64,000 nt of DNA from Planctomycetaceae bacterium (GTDB lineage: Bacteria > Planctomycetota > Planctomycetia > Pirellulales > Lacipirellulaceae). Positions 50,913-63,776 of the stretch are shown here, one piece after another; position 1 is the stretch's first letter, and each line of letters opens with the position of its first letter. Made by a program: the position numbers and the translations under genes. The stretch lies in the NCBI GenBank assembly GCA_002702655.1, contig PABB01000038.1, positions 99,221-163,220 of the forward strand, in the 5' to 3' direction. Below the pieces are notes generated by a model. It was given only the letters and a program-made list of their open reading frames with translations. It was not told where the DNA came from and made no database searches.

Positions 50913-51245
50913 CTACGATTGGCGTCCAGCGAGTTCAAGCCCCAACCACAACGCGATCGTTTGCTCGACATCAGCGAGCTGTTCAGGCGACAACTCGCCC
51001 AACTGCCGAATCAGCTTCGCCACCGGAATCGTGACGAGATTCTGGGCGTCGAAAGCGCCTGGTTTGAGAAATCGCAGTCGTGTGGCGACTTCAAATCGTG
51101 ATTGGCGGCAAGCGGTCGTGTGCGGAACGATGGTCACCAACGCCCTGTCGGCATCGCCTGGCGGTACGCTCATCACCAAGGCCGGGCGCACTTTGGCCGC
51201 GTACCCGAGGTCAACGAGCCAGATTTCACCCCGCGTTGCCGGCAT
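50913..51245 (-). CDS. MazF/PemK-family endoribonuclease toxin
   Basis: 110 residues from the ATG at 51245 (a TTG at 51266 would add seven). RGEIWLVDLG, KVRPALVMSV, LVTIVPHTT, and a C-terminal LIRQLGELSPEQLADVE match MazF/PemK toxins, which cleave mRNA at short motifs. The usual Arg (in KVRP) and Thr/Ser catalytic residues are present. It overlaps the upstream antitoxin-like gene by 20 bp. Convergent with mtnA. Confidence 0.9.
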   Translation of the reverse strand: MPATRGEIWLVDLGYAAKVRPALVMSVPPGDADRALVTIVPHTTACRQSRFEVATRLRFLKPGAFDAQNLVTIPVAKLIRQLGELSPEQLADVEQTIALWLGLELAGRQS

Positions 51246-51429
51246 CTTGCTGCTCGTGAGCGTCAAGCTGTTGGAACAACTCGTCAGCGACGTGCGTTAG
51301 ATCGTCGTCCGATATCGGCGAGGTCTCGCGGGCGGCGACTCGCCGGCATAGCTCAGCCGTGAGCGCAGCCTGATCCCCAGGCGGCAACTGATCGAACTGG
51401 TGCAGCAGCTCGTTGAAGCCTATCGACAT
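51226..51429 (-). CDS. Putative antitoxin of the MazF pair
   Basis: 67 residues from MSIGFNELLHQFDQL. Helical throughout, with LTAELCRRVAARETS and DDLTHVADELFQQLDAHEQQD, acidic at the C-terminus as expected for a toxin-binding tail. Its N-terminus does not show the AbrB-type beta-hairpin of classical MazE; it is more like the small helical addiction proteins. The toxin start lies within its last codons. Assignment rests on position. Confidence 0.75.
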   Translation of the reverse strand: MSIGFNELLHQFDQLPPGDQAALTAELCRRVAARETSPISDDDLTHVADELFQQLDAHEQQDAGNAG

Positions 51430-51623
51430 ATGAGACTCTGAATAAACGTCCGGGAAAATTGGGCGAGCGAGGGGTGCAGAAACGCGGCCCTTTGCCGCCG
51501 TAATTCTAGCAGCGCTGGCCCGACGACGCCAATTCCGAAGTCGCGGTCGGGTCAACCTTGGCCCGTCCCCGCGGCGCGCCTATCTTTGATTAGCAGAGCA
51601 GTTCACCCCGCTTGGAGGCACTC

Positions 51624-53291
<1,668 letters not shown>

Positions 53292-53296
53292 GCGGT

Positions 53297-53476
53297 TGGT
53301 CCGTTGTCAGTTGTCAGTGGCCAGTTGATACTGGAGGCGGCAATCTTGGGCGCCAAGCGGCGAATGAGCATCCGGCGTCGTTTGTTCGGGTCGCCGACAT
53401 CGGTGGACAGCCACCATGCCCAGCGGCGACGTTCAACGATGGCCTACTGACCACTGACAACGGACCACTGACAAAC
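53297..53476. repeat. Phrase-like inverted repeat of GTTGTCAGT/ACTGACAAC words
   Basis: Left arm GGTCCGTTGTCAGTTGTCAG then CCAGTTGATACTGG. Right arm CTGACCACTGACAACGGACC then ACTGACAAAC in inverse. GGTCCGTTGTCAGTGG and CCACTGACAACGGACC are exact complements once a word is skipped. About 110 bp separate the arms. Confidence 0.8.
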
Positions 53477-53481
53477 GTCCC

Positions 53482-54066
53482 ATGACCGAAGAAGCCGCCA
53501 AGATCGTGATCGTCGCGGGGGGCTTTGTCGGCTTGCTCGTCTGGATCGTGGCGTTGGCGTGCTACCGTCGCATGGCGTCGGCGGCGGAGAGCGAGTTCTT
53601 CGAGGCCGAACTGCCGGGGAGGGAGCCGGAAGACGCGATCGCAGCGGTGGTCGATCAAGTCAAGCAGTACGCGAACATGGCGAAATTCTCACGGCCGACG
53701 CCCACGAGCTTTTCCGTCGAGCAATTCGGCATTCAGACGCACTTTGCAGCCGAGCGGCACGGCGGGGCCCCGACACGTTTGGTGGCGGGAGTCGATGACT
53801 CCCGGATGCGACGCTGGTTTCAGGTTGCCATGGGCCTGCTCGTCTTGTTGATCATGCCGATGGTGATTTTCGGTCTCTGCACTGCGTTGTGGGTGTGGGC
53901 GGCGCCCGTTGCCGGACGATGGCCGCAGCGGCAAACCTGGCAGATTGTGCAAATGATCCACGTGCTGTGGCCGCCGTTTCTCATCTACTACCAGTGGCGA
54001 CAACTACGCGGTCGCGTGCGGGCGATGGTGACGAACCTGTTCGTGCTCATCGGGGCGGGCACGTAG
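53482..54066 (+). CDS. Membrane protein, function unknown
   Basis: 194 residues. N-terminal helix (KIVIVAGGFVGLLVWIVALACY), a soluble segment of about 85 residues, then two more hydrophobic segments (VAMGLLVLLIMPMVIFGLCTALWVWA, HVLWPPFLIYY). A basic C-terminal stretch with a final short hydrophobic end. No family recognised. Confidence 0.68.
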   Translation: MTEEAAKIVIVAGGFVGLLVWIVALACYRRMASAAESEFFEAELPGREPEDAIAAVVDQVKQYANMAKFSRPTPTSFSVEQFGIQTHFAAERHGGAPTRLVAGVDDSRMRRWFQVAMGLLVLLIMPMVIFGLCTALWVWAAPVAGRWPQRQTWQIVQMIHVLWPPFLIYYQWRQLRGRVRAMVTNLFVLIGAGT

Positions 54067-54209
54067 TATGGCCGCTCCGGCCGTGCGAGATGCGAGTGAT
54101 CGGTGACCCGTTACCAGTTACCGGTGCTTGCCAACCCAATCACCAATCACCAATCACCAATCACTGGTCACTGGTCCCCAGTTCCTCGCACGGCCGGTGC
54201 GGCCATGCT
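54064..54209. repeat. GTATGGCCGCTCC hairpin repeat (copy 3) containing a nested phrase-like repeat
   Basis: Outer arms GTAGTATGGCCGCTCCGGCC and GGCCGGTGCGGCCATGCTAC belong to the family at 6416 and 23188. Here the loop (54095-54176) is a phrase-like element with GTGATCGGTGACCCGTTACC on the left and four AATCACC words plus TCACTGGTCACTGG on the right. Confidence 0.82.
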
Positions 54210-54221
54210 ACCTCGGCTCAT

Positions 54222-54920
54222 TCAAAACAGCGTCTGCTGCACTTCCACGCACGCGGGGTCGTCGTTGGCGACTTTGTTCACGCGGGTGCTGACCGGGTCG
54301 ACGGCCAGCTCGCCGTCGGGCAGCGGGTCGAGCAGCGGCCGCAGCGCGTCGGCATCCTGCAGCGTGGGGTCAAGCCACGCCTCGTAGTCGCCCGGCGAGA
54401 GGATGACCGGCATGCGGTCGTGAAACTCGCGGAGCTGCGCGTTGGCGGCGGTGGTGAGGATCGTGCAGCTCTCGATCACCGGCCCCGCGCCCCCCGGGCC
54501 CCGCCAGCGATCCCACAGGCCCGCGAAGGCGTACAGTCGCTCGTCGGGGAAGCGGATGTAGTACGGCTGCTTGCTGCCCTTGGCGCCGGTCCACTCGTAG
54601 AACCCGTCGGCGGGGATCAGGCACCGGGTCCGCTTGAAGGGGCCGCGGAAGGTCGGCTTCTCGGCCACGGTTTCGCTGCGGGCGTTGATCAGCGGCGCGC
54701 CCTTGGACATTTCCTTGGCCCAACTGGGGATCAGGCCCCAACGCATGGGCGTCGCCTCGCGGGCGCCGCCCTCGGACGTGCGAACCACGGCAATGTCTTG
54801 CGTGGGGGCAATGTTGTAGCGCGGCGAGAACAGCTCCAATTGCCGCGGACCGGGACTCTCGAGCCCCAGCAATTCGGCAATCATCGGCGCCGGCGTTTTG
54901 AGCGTGAAGCGTCCGCACAT
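54222..54920 (-). CDS. SRAP-domain abasic-site processing protein (HMCES/YedK)
   Basis: 232 residues from MCGRFTLKT at 54920. The initiator Met is followed at once by Cys2, which forms a thiazolidine crosslink with abasic sites in the family. RYNIAPTQDIAVVR, MRWGLIPSWAKE, LINARSETVAEKP, CLIPADGFYEW and the HDRMPVIL active-site His are all conserved. It protects abasic sites in single-stranded DNA. A stand-alone gene here. Confidence 0.95.
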   Translation of the reverse strand: MCGRFTLKTPAPMIAELLGLESPGPRQLELFSPRYNIAPTQDIAVVRTSEGGAREATPMRWGLIPSWAKEMSKGAPLINARSETVAEKPTFRGPFKRTRCLIPADGFYEWTGAKGSKQPYYIRFPDERLYAFAGLWDRWRGPGGAGPVIESCTILTTAANAQLREFHDRMPVILSPGDYEAWLDPTLQDADALRPLLDPLPDGELAVDPVSTRVNKVANDDPACVEVQQTLF

Positions 54921-55017
54921 GAGGAGGTCTGAGACTTGAGGCGTGAGATTCCAGCCGCGACCTGGCGACGTCGCTGGCGGGGGCGCGAGCGACGACCACA
55001 ATTCTACGCCGCGGCGC

Positions 55018-55983
55018 TCAGTCCCTCGACTGCCAGTCGACCCCCGAAAGCTGCGCCAGCGCGAGCATCAGCGCGTGCGTCCCGCTGCGGGCGTGTCCCT
55101 GGGCGGCGACGGCTTGGTACAACTGTTCGCACAGGGCCAACCCAGGCAGCGCCAAGTGCATCCGCCGCGCCTCCTCCAAGGCCAGCCCCATGTCTTTCAG
55201 GAAATGCTCGACGTAGAAGCCCGGGGCAAAATCGCCGGCGATCATCCGCGGGCCGAGGTTCGACAGCGACCAACTGCCTGCGGCCCCCGAGGCGACCGAT
55301 TTAAGCACCGTCTCCAGGTCCAGTCCGGCGCGGTAGGCGTACAGCAGCGCCTCGCACACGCCGACCATATTGCCGCCGATGAGCGTTTGGTTGACCAGCT
55401 TGGTGTGCTGCCCGGCGCCGGGACCGCCCTGGCGGACCCAGGTTTTGCCCAGCACGTCCCACACCGGCGCCAGCGCTGCGACGGTCGCCTCGTCGCCGCC
55501 GATCATGATCGACAACGTGCCGCTTTTCGCTCCCACGTCGCCGCCGGAAACCGGCGCGTCGATGGCCGTCAGTCCGCGCTGGGCGGCCGCCTCGGCGATC
55601 TCGATCGCCAGCGCCGGCTGGCTGGTCGTCATGTCGACGACCACGCCGCCGGAAGCCAATTTGGCCAACGTGCCGGCCTCGCCCAGGTGGACTTCCCGAA
55701 CATCGCGTGGGTAGCCCACGATGGAAATCACCACGTCGCTGGCCGCGGCCACCGCGGCGGGGGAGTCGGCCCACGTGGCGCCCGCGGCGATCAGGTCGTC
55801 GGCTTTGCTGCGCGTACGGGTGAAGACGGTTGCCGCGAAGCCGGCATCCAACAGCCGGCGGCACATGCTCGCCCCCATAACCCCGGCGCCGATCCAGCCG
55901 ATGCGAGTTATCTGCGGGACGATCGTGATTTCAGTCGGAGCGACGGACATGTTATTGGGGCGGGAAGGAACCGGGACGGGCAT
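55018..55983 (-). CDS. 3-hydroxyisobutyrate dehydrogenase-family NAD(P) oxidoreductase
   Basis: 321 residues from the ATG at 55983; an ATG at 55950 gives a more typical N-terminus but lacks a clear ribosome site. [21 protein letters not shown] binds NAD(P); [22 protein letters not shown] and the catalytic Lys in [15 protein letters not shown] follow, then [21 protein letters not shown]. Such enzymes reduce 2-hydroxy-3-oxopropionate, succinic semialdehyde or similar; the exact substrate is not readable. Confidence 0.92.
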   Translation of the reverse strand: MPVPVPSRPNNMSVAPTEITIVPQITRIGWIGAGVMGASMCRRLLDAGFAATVFTRTRSKADDLIAAGATWADSPAAVAAASDVVISIVGYPRDVREVHLGEAGTLAKLASGGVVVDMTTSQPALAIEIAEAAAQRGLTAIDAPVSGGDVGAKSGTLSIMIGGDEATVAALAPVWDVLGKTWVRQGGPGAGQHTKLVNQTLIGGNMVGVCEALLYAYRAGLDLETVLKSVASGAAGSWSLSNLGPRMIAGDFAPGFYVEHFLKDMGLALEEARRMHLALPGLALCEQLYQAVAAQGHARSGTHALMLALAQLSGVDWQSRD

Positions 55984-56281
55984 CGTGCGGCCCCCCAGGG
56001 TATCACGAATCGCTTTCGGTCGCTCGGCTGCCGCCGATGGGCCATAACCTGACTACGAATCGCCAGGTGGGCGCATAGAAAAACGCTTCCACCCCAGCCA
56101 GAAACCATGACGACGTGTGTGCGTCCGAAACGCCGTCAGGCTTCACTGCCCCAAGTGACCGAGGGTGGAAGCGTCTTAGTTTTGCGTTCGCGAGTATGGC
56201 GAAACGCGCAATCTTCTTCGTGCTACTTAGGAATCGGCCCGCCGCACCGCGGCAGTCGAGTCGAGTTCCGACAAACAGCTA
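55984..56281. other. Intergenic stretch, no gene recognised
   Basis: About 300 bp upstream of the dehydrogenase gene. No credible frame. It runs up to the repeat element at 56282. Confidence 0.4.
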
Positions 56282-56442
56282 GTGGAAATCCGAAGTTTGC
56301 TAGAGCTGGTTTCAAATCCCCCTCCCTCGAAGGGAGGGGCAAGGGGAGGGATTCCAAACGCCGGAATCTTCGCCCCTCTCCCAGCCTCTCCCCTCAGGGG
56401 AGAGGGGTATTGAAACTGGCTCTCGTGGAAATCCGAAGTTTG
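56282..56442. repeat. CCCTCCCTCGAAGGGAGG element with inverted ends and an 18-bp direct repeat
   Basis: A 125-bp body (56300-56424) carries the same double palindrome as 2731-2833. Its ends are inverted repeats (AGAGCTGGTTTCAA and TTGAAACTGGCTCT, 13 of 15 matches counted over the arm). The body is flanked by an exact 18-bp direct repeat GTGGAAATCCGAAGTTTG at 56282-56299 and 56425-56442. No coding capacity. Confidence 0.8.
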
Positions 56443-56919
56443 GCGGTCCGATGACAACGGCGCGGCGCAGCGTGCGGACAACCCGTGCGATGGACTGGTT
56501 GGCGCCCGGCGCTACGATTGTCAGGGCGTGCTGCGGCGAGGCGGCAGGAAACAGTGCAAACCACCTACGTTTTTGTCGCTCCATTCAGACAAATCGCTTC
56601 GTTACGACCAAAGAGAAGATGTGCCATGGGACTGCAGTCGACCTGGGGATGGTTCAGCGATCGAGCTGCATCATTCGCAAAAACAGCCCTGGAAGCGTTT
56701 GCATGGGTCGCAGTCACCCAGCCGAATCGCCGGATTCGTCGCGCCCAACAGTCAGGGCGATCAGCACGCTGCGCTTACCTGGTCGTCCAGCACCAGCACC
56801 GGCGTTGGCGGCGACGGTCTGAAATCCAAATGCTGGTCGAAGGGCCGGTGAGGGATAATCTCCGCTGACTGGCCCGCGTGCAGGCCCGGTGCGGGCAGCC
56901 GCAAGTCGGGATGAGCTCG
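56443..56919. other. Intergenic stretch, no gene recognised
   Basis: About 480 bp. Overlapping plus-strand frames of 100-130 codons are present, but they have low-complexity, Arg/Cys/Ser-scattered content and no ribosome sites, so I do not call them. Confidence 0.4.
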
Positions 56920-57180
56920 CTAGGACTTGTTTACCGACTCCTCGGGCAGGTCGAACACATACCGATCGATGCACGCCAGCGCCCCCAGCGCGAGGGCCGA
57001 AGCGACAAAGCAGGCGGCCGCGTAGCCGGCCTGCCCTAACAGTTCCCGGCTTGGAGCATCGCCGCCGAGACTTTGCACCCATTGGAACAACAGGTAGCCG
57101 GCGTCGCAAAGAAAAACGACGCCCAGGATGAACGCCACCCAGGCTGCCAATTCGATGGTCCGCTCAAATAGCCATTCCAT
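56920..57180 (-). CDS. Small two-helix membrane protein
   Basis: 86 residues. Amphipathic start MEWLFERTIELAAW, helix VAFILGVVFLCDAGYLLF, a short polar loop, then a second helix (AGYAAACFVASALALGALACI) and a charged tail (DRYVFDLPEESVNKS). Clean membrane topology supports a real gene. Function unknown; it is downstream of the sulfite reductase on the same strand, about 210 bp away. Confidence 0.65.
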   Translation of the reverse strand: MEWLFERTIELAAWVAFILGVVFLCDAGYLLFQWVQSLGGDAPSRELLGQAGYAAACFVASALALGALACIDRYVFDLPEESVNKS

Positions 57181-57388
57181 GGAACGCTTCGACTGGTGGT
57201 GCTAAATGGTGGTGGGATTCTGCCGCCACGCGTGTCGCGCCCCAGCGAGGACGGCCCCGACACGAGCGGGCAGACGGCGACCAGAGCGAGGCTCCAATAG
57301 GCCGGCGTCGTAGCGAGGCCCGCCCGAAGGCGCTGCGTCCGTAGTTATAGTGCCCGGAGCCACTCTTGCGAGCAGAATCTGTGGGAAC

Positions 57389-59080
57389 CTACGCGTCGCA
57401 GGTCGCCTGCAGGTCCTCGGCCCCCTTGCGGTGGCAGAAGTCGCCAAACGACTCGCCCTCGTCGCGCTGGTCACGAAAATACGCCAGCACGGGCCGCAGT
57501 GTGGCGACAACTTCTTCCTCAGGCACCAGATCTTTGTATACAAAGTTGAGCCGATCGCCCTCACGGCGACCGCCGAGAAAGACGGTGTACTTGCCCTTGG
57601 TCTTGCCGACCAGGCCGACATCGGAGTTGTAGGGCCGCGCGCAACCGTTGGGGCACCCGGTCATGCGGGTGGTGAACGTTTCGTCGCTCAGCCCCAACTC
57701 GGCGAGCACCTTCTCCAATTCGTCCATCATCCCCGGCAGGGCGCGTTCGCTTTCGGTGATGGCCAAGCCGCAGGTCGGCAGCGCGGGGCACGCCATCGAC
57801 CACCGCCGCACGGTCGAGGTTTCCTCGGTCGTCGGCACGCCGTGGCGGGCGAGCACTTCGGCGATGCGGTCGCGGTCGCCCTCGGCCAGATCGCAGAAGA
57901 TAATCCCCTGATGGGGCGTCAGCCGCAGCGGCGGGGCCATCGAGCCGAGAATCTCGCGCAACGCGGTCTTCAGCCGATAGTCGCCCTCGTCCTTGATGCG
58001 GCCGTTCTCGATGTTCAGCCCGTAGAAGAACTTGCCGTCGCCCTGGGCGTGCCAACCCATGCCGTCGTTGTGCTCGGTAATCGGCGCGGAGCGCGGCGCG
58101 GGCAGCGCGTCGCCGTAGTACTCTTCGACCTTCTGCTTGAACCGCTCCAAACCCCAGTTGGCGATCAGGTACTTCATGCGCGCGACCTTGCGGTCGGCGC
58201 GGTTGCCGAAGTCGCGCTGCACTTTGACGACCGCCACGGCGACGTCGATCGCCTGCTCGGGCGTGACGAAGCACATGGGCTGGCCGATTGCGGGGAAGGT
58301 CTTCGCCGCGCTGGGCGTGGTGCCAAAGCCGCCGCCGACCAGCACGTTATAGCCGACGACCTGGTTGTTCTCGGCAATAGCGAGGAAGCCCAGATCCTGG
58401 GAGTAGATGTCGGCACTGTTGTCGCCGGGCAGGCCGACGCCGATTTTGAACTTGCGCGGCAGGTAGGTCGGCCCGTAGATCGGCTCGACCTCGCCGCCGG
58501 CCAGCTGCTTCTCGCCGGTCGCCTCGTCGGTCAGCCACAGTTGGTAGTACGCCGGCGTCTGCGGCCGCAGTTTCGCAGCCAGATCGTCGGCCAGTTGCTG
58601 CATCGTGTCGTAGACCGGGTCGCCGTGGTACGGGCACGGCGAGCACATCACGTTGCGGTTCACGTCGCCGCAGGCGGCGATGGTGGTCATCTGCACGTCG
58701 TTGATGCGACGAATCGTGTGCTTGAGGTCCTTCTTCAGCACGCCGTGCAATTGCAGCGCTTGCCGCGTGGTGATGCGGACCGTGCCGTTGCCCACTTCGT
58801 CGCCCAGGTCGATTTCGGCCAGCAGTTGCGCACTGGTCAGCTTGCCGCCGGGGATGCCGGTGCGGAGCATCATGCTGAAGACCTTTCCGTCGGGACCGCC
58901 GCGCTCGTCGCGGTTGTCCTGCTGGTAGGTCCCGTGGTGCTTGAGCAATTGGATGCTCGCCTTGCCGAAGTGATCCGTGCCGTCAACCAGGTCCGCGGGA
59001 ATCGGATCCAACAGGTAATTGCTCTGGGCCTTGAACCCTTCGACGGGGCTCAGCTTTTCGGTCGTGTGTGTGTCAGACAT
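57389..59080 (-). CDS. Siroheme [4Fe-4S] sulfite (or nitrite) reductase, ferredoxin/NADPH-type beta subunit
   Basis: 563 residues from MSDTHTTEK at 59080. Two ferredoxin-like/siroheme halves: GNGTVRITTRQALQLHGV and RLTPHQGIIFCDL, with the 4Fe-4S ligands C431-x5-C437 (ACPALPTCGLA) and C476-x3-C480 (GCPNGCARP). Length and the SPCPYHGDPVYDTMQQLADDLA block fit assimilatory sulfite reductases related to CysI; a nitrite reductase cannot be excluded. It reduces sulfite to sulfide in cysteine synthesis. No CysJ flavoprotein adjacent, suggesting ferredoxin as donor (inference). Confidence 0.93.
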   Translation of the reverse strand: MSDTHTTEKLSPVEGFKAQSNYLLDPIPADLVDGTDHFGKASIQLLKHHGTYQQDNRDERGGPDGKVFSMMLRTGIPGGKLTSAQLLAEIDLGDEVGNGTVRITTRQALQLHGVLKKDLKHTIRRINDVQMTTIAACGDVNRNVMCSPCPYHGDPVYDTMQQLADDLAAKLRPQTPAYYQLWLTDEATGEKQLAGGEVEPIYGPTYLPRKFKIGVGLPGDNSADIYSQDLGFLAIAENNQVVGYNVLVGGGFGTTPSAAKTFPAIGQPMCFVTPEQAIDVAVAVVKVQRDFGNRADRKVARMKYLIANWGLERFKQKVEEYYGDALPAPRSAPITEHNDGMGWHAQGDGKFFYGLNIENGRIKDEGDYRLKTALREILGSMAPPLRLTPHQGIIFCDLAEGDRDRIAEVLARHGVPTTEETSTVRRWSMACPALPTCGLAITESERALPGMMDELEKVLAELGLSDETFTTRMTGCPNGCARPYNSDVGLVGKTKGKYTVFLGGRREGDRLNFVYKDLVPEEEVVATLRPVLAYFRDQRDEGESFGDFCHRKGAEDLQATCDA

Positions 59081-59290
59081 ATCAACGGCAGGCAGCGGGC
59101 GGACGGGGCTTGGGTGCGACAGACATCGCAACTTACCCAATCGGATAAGTTAGGTGCGATTGGGCATGATACCGACCGGCCGCCGCGTCGGCCATATCGA
59201 CTCGGCTGTGAGGGCGACGGCCGATGGCCGCCGTCGCGGGCTGTGAACGGCTTGGTCGCCCGCTTGAGCCGGGGGCATTTGCTGCCTACG

Positions 59291-59827
59291 ATGCGAGCCA
59301 TGCAGACGCACGACGACAATCCGCTGCCGGCAACCTCAATGGGGGGGCGACTGGCCCTGTGGATCGCGACAGGCTTGGGGGTGGGCATGGTGGCCCCCGC
59401 GCCGGGAACGATCGGCGGATTGTGGGGCCTGCCGCTGGCCGCGGCGGTCTGCGACATGAACCACTTGGGGGCCCAACTTGGGGCCGTGGCGCTGATTTTC
59501 GTGGTCGCCGCGCTGATCTGCACCGCGGCCGAGAGGGCCCTGGGCGGCGGTCACGATCCGCAGTCGATCGTGCTCGACGAGATCGCCGCGTTGCCCATCG
59601 TGTTCATCGGAACCGGACCGGCGCGCTGGCCGCTGCTGCTGGTCGGATTCCTGCTGTTTCGCCTCTGCGACATCATGAAGCCGGGACTGGCTCGGTCGGC
59701 CGAACAATTGCCCGGCGGCTGGGGCATCATGGCAGACGATTCGTTGGCTGCGGTGATGGCCTGCATTCTGCTGCATATGGCCCTGGGGATCGACAGTTGG
59801 TTGCAGTGGGGCTGGCTCAACGCGTAG
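59291..59827 (+). CDS. pgpA: Phosphatidylglycerophosphatase A
   Basis: 178 residues from MRAMQTHDD at 59291 (an ATG 9 bp later is equally possible; the ribosome site is weak). LALWIATGLGVGMVAPAPGTIGGLWGLPLA, SIVLDEIAALPIVF, RLCDIMKPG and GGWGIMADDSLAAVMA are the PgpA signatures, with the metal-binding Asp/Glu residues retained. Four hydrophobic segments. Dephosphorylates PGP to phosphatidylglycerol in the inner membrane. Confidence 0.94.
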   Translation: MRAMQTHDDNPLPATSMGGRLALWIATGLGVGMVAPAPGTIGGLWGLPLAAAVCDMNHLGAQLGAVALIFVVAALICTAAERALGGGHDPQSIVLDEIAALPIVFIGTGPARWPLLLVGFLLFRLCDIMKPGLARSAEQLPGGWGIMADDSLAAVMACILLHMALGIDSWLQWGWLNA

Positions 59828-60044
59828 CCGTCGTCGACTGATCACGCGATCATTCCACCCCGCAGAGGTGTTCGGCATCTGCGGGCTGACCGGGTTGGGG
59901 AGCCAACCGCTACGTCTCTCACCGCGCGCGAGCGGTTTGACCGACGTTACCCCCAGTTGCGGCACATCCGTGCGCAGGACGCGCACGCCCTCCCCCGCCG
60001 CCAAACGGATTGGCAAGAGCGTTTCTCAGGCGGAAAGGGTCCCC

Positions 60045-60911
60045 ATGACTTCCCGATGTGCGCGGACGGCCCTGCTGGGTCTGGCCGCATTGCTCGTGGC
60101 TGCGCCGGCGCGCGGCGACGAAGGCTGGTACGGCGGTATCGATTTTCTGTTTCTGTCGCCCAAGGTGAGCGACAACGGCGTCCGCAACCTGTTCTATCTG
60201 GACGGGCTGCCCTCGGCCGTATCCTACGGCGGCTCGATCAGCTCGCCGCTGCAATTCGCTCAGCGGTTGTATGGCGGCTACGAAGGCGACTGCGGCGGCG
60301 GACTGCAGGCGCGGTGGTTTACGTTCGACAACCAGCTGGATTACAACGGGGTCGTGGACGAAGGCGGCGGGCCGATCGCGTTGTTGGGCGGCACGCAGTT
60401 GGACCTCGATTCGGTCGACCTGGAACTGACCCAGCGCGGCCAATTCGCGGCGTGGGACTGGCTGGGCACGGCTGGCGTGCGAATCGCCGATGTGAGCCTG
60501 CGTGAGAACGCGATCAATTTCGAGGACCTGGCCGACTTTGTGTGGGCCGGATCGACTGGCGTGCAGTTCCAGGGCGCCGGGCCGACGATGAGCGTGCAGG
60601 GCAACCGCCCCATTCTTTTCGACGGGTTCTCGCTGGTTGGTCGGGCACGGGTCGCCCTGCTGTTTGGCGACACCGATTGGTGGACGGCGTTTCCCAGCTG
60701 GCTGGGCGCCTCGGGCGGTCGGTACACGATCCACGACGACTTTGTGCAGGTCTGGGAACTGCAATTTGGCGCCGAGCATGAAAAGCAGTTCGAGAACTTC
60801 GACCTGGTGACGGGCATCTTCTGGGAAGCCCAACGGTGGGAGAGCGACTCGAACTTCCTGGGCGATTTGGCGTTCCACGGGTTCGGCGTGCGTACCGGGA
60901 TCGAGTACTAG
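60045..60911 (+). CDS. Outer-membrane beta-barrel protein (BBP7/Lpg1974-like)
   Basis: 288 residues from the ATG at 60045. Signal peptide MTSRCARTALLGLAALLVAA ending in APARG. The mature start GWYGGIDFLFLSPKVSDNGV is the planctomycete barrel opening. Alternating strands (LQARWFTFDN, VDLELTQRGQFA, LVGRARVALLFG) lead to the C-terminal VRTGIEY. Smaller than the barrel protein at 9625-11577 and without its Cys clusters. A terminator follows. Confidence 0.82.
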   Translation: MTSRCARTALLGLAALLVAAPARGDEGWYGGIDFLFLSPKVSDNGVRNLFYLDGLPSAVSYGGSISSPLQFAQRLYGGYEGDCGGGLQARWFTFDNQLDYNGVVDEGGGPIALLGGTQLDLDSVDLELTQRGQFAAWDWLGTAGVRIADVSLRENAINFEDLADFVWAGSTGVQFQGAGPTMSVQGNRPILFDGFSLVGRARVALLFGDTDWWTAFPSWLGASGGRYTIHDDFVQVWELQFGAEHEKQFENFDLVTGIFWEAQRWESDSNFLGDLAFHGFGVRTGIEY

Positions 60912-60960
60912 GCAGGGCATCGCCTCAGCACTTCAGGCGACGACATACTCAGCTTCACAC

Positions 60961-61015
60961 AAGCGGGCCAGCTCCTGACGCGGGAGTTCGGCCCGCTTGG
61001 CTTTTGTTTAGAGCA
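60961..61015 (+). terminator. Rho-independent terminator after the barrel gene
   Basis: AAGCGGGCC and GGCCCGCTT form a 9-bp stem around an inner CTCC/GGAG stem, followed by GGCTTTTGTTT on the plus strand. 50 bp past the stop codon. Confidence 0.78.
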
Positions 61016-61268
61016 GGCGGCGGTTTCTTTATTCTGAGCGGCGCAGCGTCCGGCGTGGCTTTTCTGCTGCGCGGCCCGCCTGAGGCCGGTAGGCAGCGGC
61101 CGGGAGAAGGCGTAAATTGGCGTCTTATCCGCGATGCGCACCGGTGCGAAGTCATTTCAGCCGCTGCGGATCCGCCGTTGCCGCGGGCGGTTTGACGATG
61201 CCGGCGCCGGTCTCTCGTCCTCGCAGTCTGGCTCTCTTTGCTCGAAATCACGGAGTCGAAACAGCGTC

Positions 61269-63644
<2,376 letters not shown>

Positions 63645-63649
63645 GCGAC

Positions 63650-63719
63650 AGCTCTCGGCTGTCAGCTATCGGCTGTCAGCTATCGGCTGTCAGCTATCGG
63701 CTGTCAGCTATCGGCTGTC
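63650..63719. repeat. Five tandem copies of a 14-bp unit (AGCTATCGGCTGTC)
   Basis: Five head-to-tail units, only the first with one mismatch (AGCTCTCGGCTGTC), start 6 bp past the hppA stop. The same word forms one arm of the element at 32661-32795. No spacers, so it is not a CRISPR. Confidence 0.9.
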
Positions 63720-63743
63720 GGCCAGAGACAACAACGAATGACG

Positions 63744-63776
63744 ACGGCCCGCGATCGCAAGATCGCGGGCCGTTTT
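63744..63776 (+). terminator. Rho-independent terminator of hppA
   Basis: Perfect 13-bp stem ACGGCCCGCGATC/GATCGCGGGCCGT with a GCAA tetraloop, followed by TTT on the plus strand. Confidence 0.9.

Noticed and set aside
56443-56919. Plus-strand frames of 107-127 codons
   Set aside because: Three overlapping frames with scattered composition and no ribosome-binding sites; none resembles a protein.
63650-63719. Possible CRISPR array
   Set aside because: The 14-bp units are directly tandem with no spacers and no cas genes are nearby.
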